Shown: positions 17,944 to 25,042 of the stretch, in pieces
Layout: every line of letters begins with the position of its first letter
How positions within the stretch are numbered: the stretch's first letter is position 1
NCBI GenBank assembly: GCA_903887415.1
Contig: CAISPO010000044.1
Location: 112,829-176,828 of the forward strand
Reading direction: 5' to 3'
Length of the DNA: 64,000 nt
From: an uncultured Bacteroidota bacterium
Lineage (GTDB): Bacteria > Bacteroidota > Bacteroidia > Chitinophagales > Chitinophagaceae
The notes under the pieces: generated by a model
What the model was told of the DNA's origin: nothing
Seen by the model: only the letters and a program-made list of their open reading frames with translations
The model's database searches: none
Program-made: the position numbers and the translations under genes

Positions 17944-18020
17944 GCCCTTTCTGGGCTTTGAATGTTGTGCCCGTTACCCGGGGATATGCCCCTTGCTAAT
18001 ATATTGCGCTCTTTCAGAGC
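17944..18020. repeat. Three-hairpin intergenic element, copy 2
   Basis: GCCC..GGGC (17944-17956), then GGGG-ATATG-CCCC (17980-17992), the linker GCTAATATATTG, and GCTCT-TTC-AGAGC (18008-18020). Same order and linker as copy 1 at 13382. It lies between two phage-like genes and ends 5 bp before the 18025 stop codon. Confidence 0.6.
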
Positions 18021-18024
18021 CAAG

Positions 18025-18342
18025 CTATGCTGCGAGTCCGCTCATCTTATCCAGCAGGTTATCCACTATCAGCAGTGCGTATTTGTCGCGGCTGATGTCC
18101 AGCATTTTCCACAACTGGTGAAAAGCTGTGGCCTCGGTGCCTGCCAGCGTAAGCGTGTACATTTCCTGGCTTCGCTTCAACATTTCTTTCAGCTTCCCAT
18201 GCAGCTCCTGCATGTATTCTTTCAGCAGGTACTGGTGCTCATTGCCGGGATCGAAATCCTCCAGCATCTCCTCGCAGATCTCCTGCAAGGCAGCCACGCG
18301 CTGGTGGCTGATCCTTATTCTTATGCCGCGTTTTTTAGCCAT
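18025..18342 (-). CDS. Hypothetical protein of the phage-like block
   Basis: 105 residues, predicted all-helical: MAKKRGIRIRISHQRVAALQ, then acidic EICEEMLEDFDPG, and amphipathic LHGKLKEMLKRSQEMYTL. The C-terminus KYALLIVDNLLDKMSGLAA is hydrophobic. Its start overlaps the end of the DnaA-like gene by 22 bp, so the two are co-translated. No family recognised. Confidence 0.55.
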   Translation of the reverse strand: MAKKRGIRIRISHQRVAALQEICEEMLEDFDPGNEHQYLLKEYMQELHGKLKEMLKRSQEMYTLTLAGTEATAFHQLWKMLDISRDKYALLIVDNLLDKMSGLAA

Positions 18343-18755
18343 AGGTTCACAGATTGAAGGGCGGTATTGTATTTCTTTACGAAACGCGGATCGCCGGTGT
18401 AAATAAGATCGTTTGCTCTTGCCACGGCACTCATAACAGAGGTGTGGTCTTGCCCGCCAAAAAGGGTGGCTATCTGGTGCAGTGTCATTTTTGGGAAGTT
18501 GCGGCGCAGTAATACTGCCGCAATAAACCGCAATTCCACAATGTGCCGTTCCCGGGTTTTCAATTTGTAAGCATCGGGGTTCATTCCCAGGGCTATTGCT
18601 ATGATGCGGAGCATCTCTTCCGGAGTCTGGGCATCTGCTTCAGGCGAGTAAAGTACCATGTTGATCCTCATCCCCGTTTTCATTTTTATCTGCCGCTGTG
18701 CCGACCTTGCAATGTGGCGTGCGGCGCTGATCTGTTGTGTTGCTGCGTAATACAT
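18321..18755 (-). CDS. DnaA domain IV-like DNA-binding protein
   Basis: 144 residues. The C-terminal half carries the DnaA domain IV helix-turn-helix: RFIAAVLLRRNFPKMTLHQI, then ATLFGGQDHTSVMSAVARA (about 95-113), matching the DnaA signature GG-x-DHT-x-V that reads DnaA boxes. There is no AAA+ domain, so it cannot act as an initiator by itself. It may steer or compete with host DnaA, or serve phage replication; this is inference. It overlaps the next gene and follows the MuB-type ATPase in the block. Confidence 0.75.
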   Translation of the reverse strand: MYYAATQQISAARHIARSAQRQIKMKTGMRINMVLYSPEADAQTPEEMLRIIAIALGMNPDAYKLKTRERHIVELRFIAAVLLRRNFPKMTLHQIATLFGGQDHTSVMSAVARANDLIYTGDPRFVKKYNTALQSVNLWLKNAA

Positions 18756-18828
18756 ATCGTTTCGTTTTACCCCCCGGCCCCCTAAAGGGGGAGCTATTGG
18801 CCGGGACGTTGTTAGTAAATTTTTTTTT

Positions 18829-19677
18829 CTATGCGGCTATTCTCATTTGTGACTCATGGATCTGTTGTACTGCGTTGTGTAAATTATTGTCGCAGGTATC
18901 GGTGATGTGACTTATAAGATCGTCATCGTAAACCCCGTTTGCGCGGCATACTAATTCCACATCTTTGGGGCCCAGGCTGCCGAGGGTGATGAAGCGGCGG
19001 CCGATGCTTTTATATATTTCATCGTAGCCCACTTTTTTCAGCCGAACGCCTTCTACAATACGCATACGAAGCTCGTTGCCGCCCATTACTATGAAGCCTG
19101 CTTTTCCCGACATAGCATTGGCCAGCAGTACCACCAGGTGCAGCACGCGGTCTTTCAGCTTGTGCGCATCATCAAGTATCAGCAGTGGCTCTTCCAGTGA
19201 TGTTATGTGGCCGGCGAATTGCTCCATCATTTGCGGTACGCTTCCTTTTGCTTCCATGCCAGCGGCCTTCATCAACATCATCATAAATGCCTTACGGTTA
19301 TAATCTTCGTTGCAGGCGATGTAAAACGTATTGTCGTTCTCGCGGGTGTAGTGGCCGGCGGTGAATGTTTTGCCCAGGCCCTTGCTAATGGCTATGCCGT
19401 ATGCCATAGCATAGTGCTGCGCATCGCTGAAAAGAATGCGGAGCAGCAGGTATGCCCCTGTATCGGCAGGCTGCCACTCGCCACAATAAAAACCTACCTG
19501 GCGGGCGATGGTGTGCCATAGGCGGTCGCTGAGCAGCTCCCAGTTGTTGTTCTTTACCTGCGAGATGGTGGAGGCGCTGATGCCGTCCAGGCTTTCGGCG
19601 GCTAATGTCTGGCTGCCGAAGCCGCCCACATAACGCAACAGTGCGTCTCTTACTTGTGCTTTTTGTTCGTTCGTCAT
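18829..19677 (-). CDS. MuB-type AAA+ ATPase (phage DNA transposition protein B-like)
   Basis: 282 residues. The N-terminal helix-turn-helix region (ESLDGISASTISQVKNNNWE, about 28-47) precedes an ATPase core with a P-loop variant (AISKGLGKTFTA), a Walker B strand (EEPLLILDDAHKL) and sensor-like FIVMGGNELRMRI. In Mu, MuB binds target DNA and delivers it to the MuA transposase. The P-loop lacks the usual first Gly but keeps GKT. In Mu-like phages the MuA gene precedes this one; here the DNA upstream is intergenic and leads straight to the divergent repressor. Confidence 0.75.
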   Translation of the reverse strand: MTNEQKAQVRDALLRYVGGFGSQTLAAESLDGISASTISQVKNNNWELLSDRLWHTIARQVGFYCGEWQPADTGAYLLLRILFSDAQHYAMAYGIAISKGLGKTFTAGHYTRENDNTFYIACNEDYNRKAFMMMLMKAAGMEAKGSVPQMMEQFAGHITSLEEPLLILDDAHKLKDRVLHLVVLLANAMSGKAGFIVMGGNELRMRIVEGVRLKKVGYDEIYKSIGRRFITLGSLGPKDVELVCRANGVYDDDLISHITDTCDNNLHNAVQQIHESQMRIAA

Positions 19678-19679
19678 AG

Positions 19680-20028
19680 TACTCTCTTTTTTAAGGTTAA
19701 GTGATAGTTGTTAGGTTAAGAGTTAATTAGTTAAACGGTTATATAGGTAATAGGGCAATTAGTTAAAAAGGGTAACAGGTTAAAGTGAATAGGGTTGTGA
19801 GGTCAAAGGGTTAATTTATTTGCGGGGTTATTTCGGTTACGTGGTTACGTTTTAACCTTTTACCTTTTTAACTCTTTAACTTCACCCAGGGGCTGTTTTT
19901 ACAATTTTTTTGGCATAGATGGTATTTGTTTGTATTTTTAAGTCCTAAAGCGTTAATTCCGGTACAAAGATATTCCAAATATTTTGACAAATCCAAATTT
20001 TGTGGAAAAATAATCCTACCTTTGTGTT
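19680..20028. promoter_or_regulatory. Divergent control region between MuB-like gene and repressor
   Basis: 349 bp with no gene. The left two thirds are AT-rich with many imperfect GGTTAAnnGGTTAA-type units. At the right end two near-identical direct repeats, CCAAATATTTTG (19975-19986) and CCAAATTTTGTGG (19993-20005), lie 18 bp apart just before the repressor start, as operators for the repressor would. CCAAATATTTTGG recurs inside the gene at 20180. Confidence 0.45.
20017..20024 (+). promoter_or_regulatory. -7 element of the repressor gene (probable leaderless transcript)
   Basis: TACCTTTG is a perfect TAnnTTTG and ends only 4 bp before the ATG at 20029. Initiation at the usual distance would start the mRNA at or next to the start codon. 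A TTTG lies 14 bp upstream, shorter than the common spacing. Confidence 0.45.
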
Positions 20029-20853
20029 ATGTACTTAGCAGCCAATCTTAAATTTCTTCGGAAAAAATCGGGCAAAACGCAGGATGCGCTTAGCTCTGAC
20101 GTGAATATAGGCCGGACGACAATCGCCAATTATGAGGCCGGAATAAGTGAACCAAATGTGGATACGCTACTCACATTTTCCAAATATTTTGGAATACCCC
20201 TTGACGATCTTTTGTCAAAAAACATGGAGGACGTCATTAAATCAGGGGAAAAAGATATAATGCTTAAGGGCGCCTTTGCGCAAAAGCCGCTTTTAGGCTA
20301 TAACAGCATACCTAAGATCATAACCGTGGACAATAGCGGCAACGACAATATTGTGTATGTGCCGGTGAAAGCGCGGGCTGGCTACCTGTCGGGCTATGGC
20401 GATACTGAGTTTATGGAATCGTTGCCCACCTTCCGGCTGCCAGGCTTGAACAATGCCACCTACCGCATGTTTGAAGTGGATGGGCCGTCTATGGCGCCGA
20501 ATGTGCTGCATGGCGACCGCATTATAGGAGAATGGATAGATGAACTGGATAAGATTCGCGATAACCGGGTGTATGTGGTGGTACATACCGGCGGCGTTGC
20601 TGTGAAGCGTGTAGTAAACAGGCTGAAGGAGCGGGGCAAGCTATACCTGAAATCAGATACAATAGCTCACAGGCATGAATTCCCCACACTGGAGATAGAC
20701 CCCGAAGATATAAAAGAGGTATGGTATGGCCGCATGAAAATAAGCAGTGACTTCAGCGAGCCGGCAGAAGTATATCACCGCCTGGCCGACCTGGAAATGG
20801 ATGTGCTGGAGATGAAGCGGCTTTTTGAAGAAGGGAAGAAGGGGAAGGGGTAA
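20029..20853 (+). CDS. XRE-family repressor with S24 (LexA/CI-like) protease domain
   Basis: 274 residues. The N-terminal HTH_3 domain (LRKKSGKTQDALSSDVNI, then RTTIANYEAG, residues 10-40) binds DNA. A linker leads to VKARAGYLSG, the Ala-Gly cleavage site at about residues 95-96. The S24 catalytic pair follows: Ser in DGPSMAPNV and Lys in GVAVKRVVNR. The C-terminal tail from about 240 is a coiled coil (ADLEMDVLEMKRLFEEGKKG). This is the design of a phage repressor that cuts itself after RecA activation. It faces the Mu-like early genes, so it probably silences them and responds to DNA damage. Confidence 0.85.
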   Translation: MYLAANLKFLRKKSGKTQDALSSDVNIGRTTIANYEAGISEPNVDTLLTFSKYFGIPLDDLLSKNMEDVIKSGEKDIMLKGAFAQKPLLGYNSIPKIITVDNSGNDNIVYVPVKARAGYLSGYGDTEFMESLPTFRLPGLNNATYRMFEVDGPSMAPNVLHGDRIIGEWIDELDKIRDNRVYVVVHTGGVAVKRVVNRLKERGKLYLKSDTIAHRHEFPTLEIDPEDIKEVWYGRMKISSDFSEPAEVYHRLADLEMDVLEMKRLFEEGKKGKG

Positions 20854-20924
20854 TAGGTTAAAAAGTTCGGGCAGTAACATAAACTGAGTATTTTTACAGT
20901 CGATCTTCTCACTAAACACCTTCT

Positions 20925-21167
20925 ATGTCCCACCTCAAAGAACTTTTTGACCGGCGAATACTTGTTAACTGCATCATCTTTGCGCTGGTGATAGGGGCTG
21001 TGATCATGTGGCGGGTGACCTATGTGCAGCACCTGGATATCATCAGCGAGGAAACGATGGAAATGTATTTGTCCGTGGCGTTGATATTGTTTCTTGTGCT
21101 GCGTACCGTGCTGTTCCTGCTGTACCTGCTGGCCCATAGGGAAGAAAAAAGAAAGCCCTGGGAATAG
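20925..21167 (+). CDS. Small membrane protein, 80 residues
   Basis: Two predicted transmembrane helices (LVNCIIFALVIGAVIMW, about 13-29; YLSVALILFLVLRTVLFLLY, about 48-67) with short charged ends (MSHLKELFDRR; AHREEKRKPWE). No family recognised. It lies 71 bp downstream of the repressor on the same strand and may be read through from it; whether it belongs to the phage-like block or to the host is unclear. Confidence 0.6.
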   Translation: MSHLKELFDRRILVNCIIFALVIGAVIMWRVTYVQHLDIISEETMEMYLSVALILFLVLRTVLFLLYLLAHREEKRKPWE

Positions 21168-21175
21168 CTAAATCT

Positions 21176-21463
21176 TTAGCCTCTTTTTGAGTCGTCAAGC
21201 AGGTCGTTGTATTCGGGGTGCTTCTCCAGGTACTTTGTGACGAAGGGGCAGTACACGATCATCTTCAGGCCGTTTGCCCTTATATAATCCAGGACATACT
21301 TTACGAGCGCTGCGCCTACACCCTTGCCCTGCCCGGATAGTGGCACTAACGTGTGCATGAGCACTATACTTCCTTTCAGCCAGCGGTATTCAAGGGTTGC
21401 TACTTCGCCATCGGGCAAGGGAGCTTCGAAGCGGAAGTTTTTCTTGTTGTTTATTATTTCCAT
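21176..21463 (-). CDS. Small GNAT-fold N-acetyltransferase (YjdJ/Gcn5-related type)
   Basis: 95 residues from the ATG at 21463. EIINNKKNFRFEAPLPDGE and ATLEYRWLKGSIVLMHTLV are the first strands. VPLSGQGKGVGAALVKYVLD is motif A with the Q-x-x-G-x-G/A acetyl-CoA loop, and MIVYCPFVTKYLEKHPEY is the short C-terminal helix with the conserved C-P-F. This is the minimal acetyltransferase family PF14542. Substrate unknown. It could be controlled by the leader and terminator at 21523-21626. Confidence 0.85.
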   Translation of the reverse strand: MEIINNKKNFRFEAPLPDGEVATLEYRWLKGSIVLMHTLVPLSGQGKGVGAALVKYVLDYIRANGLKMIVYCPFVTKYLEKHPEYNDLLDDSKRG

Positions 21464-21522
21464 TATGCAAAGGTATGCTGTGTTAAGATAGATGTACCAC
21501 ACCTTCCATGTGCGGGACATCA

Positions 21523-21591
21523 AAAAAAAGCCACGGTTTTCGCCGTGGCCGTAGTTTCCAGTCTGTCTGCCCTATTCCATTCTTTACTAAT
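21523..21591 (-). ncRNA. Candidate small RNA or terminated leader upstream of the GNAT gene
   Basis: A minus-strand promoter (21598-21626) and a strong terminator (21530-21549 plus an 8-T run) frame about 70 nt with no start codon that opens a meaningful frame. Either a free small RNA is made, or this is an attenuator in the 5' leader of the GNAT gene, which begins 60 nt further on. No known RNA family recognised. Confidence 0.35.
21530..21549 (-). terminator. Strong intrinsic terminator
   Basis: GCCACGG and CCGTGGC arms with a 6-base loop, followed on the minus strand by eight T. There is no gene directly upstream of it on that strand, which is why a small RNA or leader is proposed. Confidence 0.7.
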
Positions 21592-21597
21592 CCGATA

Positions 21598-21626
21598 CAA
21601 ATGTATGTACCTACATTTATTTACAA
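21598..21626 (-). promoter_or_regulatory. Bacteroidota-type promoter (TTG-N18-TAnnTTTG)
   Basis: On the minus strand TACATTTG (21598-21605) is preceded by TTG (21624-21626) with an 18-bp spacer, a good fit to the -33/-7 consensus. Transcription would start near 21591 and run into the terminator at 21530. Confidence 0.45.
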
Positions 21627-21682
21627 CGATTGCTTTTCTTTATACGCGAATAAACAAGGAAGGAACGATGACAAAATAAAAA

Positions 21683-21700
21683 ACTCCGGAAAACCGGAGT
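21683..21700 (-). terminator. Terminator of the pst-phoU operon
   Basis: ACTCCGG-AAAA-CCGGAGT stem; on the minus strand TTTTTTATTTTG follows. It is placed 58 bp after the phoU stop codon. Confidence 0.75.
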
Positions 21701-21757
21701 CTTATAAAAAGCGACACAGTAACACACTCAATGTTTGCGCGCTTAAAAATCTTTGCT

Positions 21758-22423
21758 TTAATTAATGTCTTCGTTATGCTTCAGCACTTTGGCTTCGATG
21801 TAGAAAATTATCTCTTCTGCAATATTTTTAGACTGGTCGCCCACACGCTCCAGCTTGCGGATGATGGACAACACATATAGTGCGTCGTTTATCAGGTTCA
21901 TATCTGATTTGATGCATTCAGTTACTTTGCTGATAGCGTTCGCGTTGATGCGGTCGAGGACCTCATCGCGTTTGAAAATGCTGCGGGCCAGTATGGTATC
22001 CTCTTTTTCGAATGCCAGTCGCGTATCTGCAAGTATGCTGATAGAATCATCGAACATCCTGATCAGCTCCGTCTCCATAAATGAGGCGTGGTCGAAGTCA
22101 CTAAGCGACTCAATAATATACTTAGCGATGCCCTCTGCAATATCCCCTATGCGCTCCAGGTTATTATTGATCTTAAGGACTGCGAGCAAAAAACGAAGGT
22201 CAACAGCAACCGGGCAATAGAGTGCGAAGATATTTTCGCAGTCCCTGTCCAGCTTCAGCTCGAAGGCATTGACGCGCCTTTCTTTCAGAACAACCTCTCT
22301 TGCGAGGTCCCTGTCGAAATGCAACATGGCGGTCCTTGCTTTTTTCATCTGGGATTCCACGAGGTACCACATGCTGAGCACTTCCGCCTTAATGTCTTTT
22401 ATCTCATTTTCCAACTGTGTCAT
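21758..22423 (-). CDS. phoU: Phosphate signalling complex protein PhoU
   Basis: 221 residues, two tandem three-helix PhoU domains. Each carries the metal-cluster motif: LKINNNLERIGDIAEGIAKY in the first (about 82-101) and IIRKLERVGDQSKNIAEEI in the second (about 190-208), both with the E-R-x-G-D core. PhoU links the Pst transporter to the phosphate sensor kinase and prevents uncontrolled uptake. Last gene of the six-gene phosphate operon, 22 bp after pstB and followed by a terminator. Confidence 0.95.
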   Translation of the reverse strand: MTQLENEIKDIKAEVLSMWYLVESQMKKARTAMLHFDRDLAREVVLKERRVNAFELKLDRDCENIFALYCPVAVDLRFLLAVLKINNNLERIGDIAEGIAKYIIESLSDFDHASFMETELIRMFDDSISILADTRLAFEKEDTILARSIFKRDEVLDRINANAISKVTECIKSDMNLINDALYVLSIIRKLERVGDQSKNIAEEIIFYIEAKVLKHNEDIN

Positions 22424-22445
22424 AGTTACTCTTTTCTTTTACAGA

Positions 22446-23204
22446 TCAGCTAAATCTGCCGGTAATATAATTTTGTGTGCGTGTATCTTTAGGGTTGGTG
22501 AACATTTGCTTGGTGTCGTCATACTCTACCAGCTCGCCCATATAAAAGAAAGCGGTCTTATCGCTGACGCGGGCGGCCTGCTGCATGTTGTGGGTTACAA
22601 TGATCAGCGTGTAGTTTTTCTTCAGCTCGTGAAACAGCTCTTCTACAGTAGAAGTAGATATAGGATCGAGCGCAGATGTAGGCTCATCGAACAAAAGCAC
22701 TTCGGGTTCCATAGCTACTGCGCGGGCTATGCACAAACGCTGCTGCTGGCCGCCGGAAAGGAAGGAGCCTTTTTTAGTGAGCGAATCTTTTACTTCTTTC
22801 CAAAGGGCAACGCGCGTGAGCGAGTGTTCCACGATTTTATCCTTTTCCGCTTTGGGCAGCTTGATACCATTGAGCTTGTAGCCGGCTATTACGTTATCGT
22901 AAATGCTGAGATTCGGGAATGGGTTTGGGCGCTGGAACACCATGCCAATTTTCAAACGCACGAAAATGGGGTGCATCTCCATTACATCCTCCGTGTTCAG
23001 CAATATTTTGCCTTTGGCAGTAGCGCCGGGTATCAGCTCATGCATGCGGTTGATACCGCGCAGGAAAGTGGTTTTGCCACAGCCGGAAGGGCCCATAACG
23101 GCAATCACATTATTGCGGGGGATATCAATGTTTACATCTTTTACAACGTGGTTATCCCCGAAATAAGCATTGTAGTTTACGGATTTTACAATTGTACTTT
23201 CCAT
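22446..23204 (-). CDS. pstB: Phosphate ABC transporter ATPase PstB
   Basis: 252 residues. Walker A GPSGCGKTTFLRG (about 37-49), signature LSGGQQQRLCIARA, Walker B VLLFDEPTSALDP, and the H-loop IIVTHNMQQAARVSD. RLKIGMVFQRPNPFP is the Q-loop typical of PstB. Start set at MESTIVKSVNYNAYFGD (23204), which overlaps the end of pstA by 19 bp; the longer frame would add 24 residues inside pstA. It powers phosphate import through PstC/PstA. Confidence 0.96.
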   Translation of the reverse strand: MESTIVKSVNYNAYFGDNHVVKDVNIDIPRNNVIAVMGPSGCGKTTFLRGINRMHELIPGATAKGKILLNTEDVMEMHPIFVRLKIGMVFQRPNPFPNLSIYDNVIAGYKLNGIKLPKAEKDKIVEHSLTRVALWKEVKDSLTKKGSFLSGGQQQRLCIARAVAMEPEVLLFDEPTSALDPISTSTVEELFHELKKNYTLIIVTHNMQQAARVSDKTAFFYMGELVEYDDTKQMFTNPKDTRTQNYITGRFS

Positions 23205-24028
23205 TTTCTGGTTATGAGCTTTGTCAGGATATTTAATATTAATACAAAAAGGAGCAGGATGCAGGATGCGCCCCATGCCAGGTCCTGCCAGTCTTTATAT
23301 GGTGTAACCGCGTACTTGAATATCAGGTGAGGAAGGGTCTCCATTGGCTTTGTCATATTAGTGCTCAGGTATTGATAACCGAAAGCTGTGAAAAGCAGCG
23401 GCGCAGTTTCGCCGGCTATCCTTGCCACGGAAAGCATAACACCGGAGAGGATACCGCTGATGCCGCAGGGCACTATCACTTTCAAGATCACCCGGTGAAA
23501 TGGCATTCCTAAGGCAAATGCTGCTTCGCGAAGTGAGTCTGGCAACATCTTCAATGTTTCTTCAGTAGAGCGGATAATAATAGGCAGCATCATAACAGCA
23601 AGCGCTGCGCTGCCGGAAAATGCGGAATACCCGAATGGCTTTACCATCCAGATATAAGCCACAATGCCAATAACTATAGAGGGCACACCCTGCAGGATGT
23701 CAACCGAAAGGCCGCACCAATATGCCAGCCTGCTTTTTTTGTTTTCACTCAGGAATATGCCGCAAAGGATACCAATGGGTATAGCAATAATGGATGCGAA
23801 AAAGATGATCAACATACTGCCAACCAGGGCGTGGATGACGCCGCCGCCCAGCTCGCCTACGGGCTTTTCCACATTGGTAAGAAAGCTCCAGTTGATCTTG
23901 GTAATGCCGGCACGAATGATATACACAAGTATAGCTATCAGCGGCAAAACACACGAGCAGGCCAGTATAACCGTGAGCAACTGGAAGCCGCCACTTTTAC
24001 CGATCCTGTATTTTATTTTTCCTTTCAT
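23186..24028 (-). CDS. pstA: Phosphate ABC transporter permease PstA
   Basis: 280 residues, six predicted transmembrane helices. The EAA-type cytoplasmic loop is EAAFALGMPFHRVILKVIVP, followed by GGVIHALVGSM-type and ARIAGETAPLLFTAFG segments typical of PstA. It begins 6 bp after pstC and overlaps pstB. With PstC it forms the inner-membrane phosphate channel. Confidence 0.95.
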   Translation of the reverse strand: MKGKIKYRIGKSGGFQLLTVILACSCVLPLIAILVYIIRAGITKINWSFLTNVEKPVGELGGGVIHALVGSMLIIFFASIIAIPIGILCGIFLSENKKSRLAYWCGLSVDILQGVPSIVIGIVAYIWMVKPFGYSAFSGSAALAVMMLPIIIRSTEETLKMLPDSLREAAFALGMPFHRVILKVIVPCGISGILSGVMLSVARIAGETAPLLFTAFGYQYLSTNMTKPMETLPHLIFKYAVTPYKDWQDLAWGASCILLLFVLILNILTKLITRKWKVQL

Positions 24029-24034
24029 TGATTA

Positions 24035-25024
24035 TTAGTTTGTAAACCTGCTGATCACTCTTTTGCCAATCATATTGATCACCACAGTAACGAGAAACAG
24101 GACAAGCCCAAGCTCTATGAGCGCTGAGTTATAAACAGTTTTATCTGCCTCCGGCAATTCGTTGGCAATAACGCTCGCCATCGTGTTGCCAGTAGAAAAA
24201 ATGTTTTTGGGCATAAATGAGGTGTTACCGATAACCATAGTAACGGCCATCGTTTCGCCAAGGGCACGGCCCAAAGAGAGCAGCACACCCGCAAACAGGC
24301 CGGACTTGGTATAAGGCAGGATAACACTGCGTATCACTTCCCAGCGGGTAGCGCCCAGGGCATACGCGCCTTCTTTAAGGTTGGATGGCACCATTTGTAT
24401 CATAGACCTGCCCAGCGATGCCGCATAGGGTATGATCATTACCGCAAGGATAAGCGAGGAAGAAAATATACCGTAGCCTATAGAAGAGACGCCTATAGAC
24501 GATTCAAAGCTCCTCACAATAGGCACCAGCACAGCCAGGCCCCAGAAGCCATATATCACCGATGGCACGGCTGCAATAAGCTCTACCGTATTTTTAAGAA
24601 GGTCAGGAAACCAGCCTTTGGGGTAATATTCGCCGAGGAAAATGGCGACAGCAAAAGAAAACGGGATGGAAATAGCCAGGGCAAGGAATGAAGTGAGTAT
24701 AGTGCCAACAAGGAACGGAAGCGCTCCATAAATATCCCGCACCGGGTCCCAGGTCTTTCCCCACAGGTAAGCCGCGCCAAGGGACTTTATAGATGGTGTG
24801 GACTGGACGATAAGCGTGATCAATATGCCCAGCACGAGCACTACCATTGTCAGCCCAACTATGATCAACGTGCGCCGGAAAACGTTCTCTGTCCGTATCT
24901 GGCGGTGAGACCTTCTCACTCTCTTTGTGCCTTTCACTTCATCAGGTAGTTTTGAAGAACTAATTACCCGTCCCGAAGTATTATCGGGACGGGTAAGTAA
25001 TTCGTTATTAACCGGGGTAGCCAT
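24035..25024 (-). CDS. pstC: Phosphate ABC transporter permease PstC
   Basis: 329 residues. A cytoplasmic N-terminus of about 45 residues, unusually long and basic (KGTKRVRRSHRQIRTENVF), precedes six transmembrane helices. Family signatures: SAAVPSVIYGFWGLAVLVP-like (AAVPSVIYGFWGL), EGAYALGATRWEVIRSVILP (EAA loop) and LGRALGETMAVTMVIGN. It lies 18 bp after pstS and 6 bp before pstA. Confidence 0.95.
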   Translation of the reverse strand: MATPVNNELLTRPDNTSGRVISSSKLPDEVKGTKRVRRSHRQIRTENVFRRTLIIVGLTMVVLVLGILITLIVQSTPSIKSLGAAYLWGKTWDPVRDIYGALPFLVGTILTSFLALAISIPFSFAVAIFLGEYYPKGWFPDLLKNTVELIAAVPSVIYGFWGLAVLVPIVRSFESSIGVSSIGYGIFSSSLILAVMIIPYAASLGRSMIQMVPSNLKEGAYALGATRWEVIRSVILPYTKSGLFAGVLLSLGRALGETMAVTMVIGNTSFMPKNIFSTGNTMASVIANELPEADKTVYNSALIELGLVLFLVTVVINMIGKRVISRFTN

Positions 25025-25042
25025 AATGTTAACTTGCTATAC

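Noticed and set aside
22269..23330. Long plus-strand open frame (353 codons) across phoU-pstB
   Set aside because: It lies antisense to two clear genes with all catalytic motifs; the translation has no domain character.
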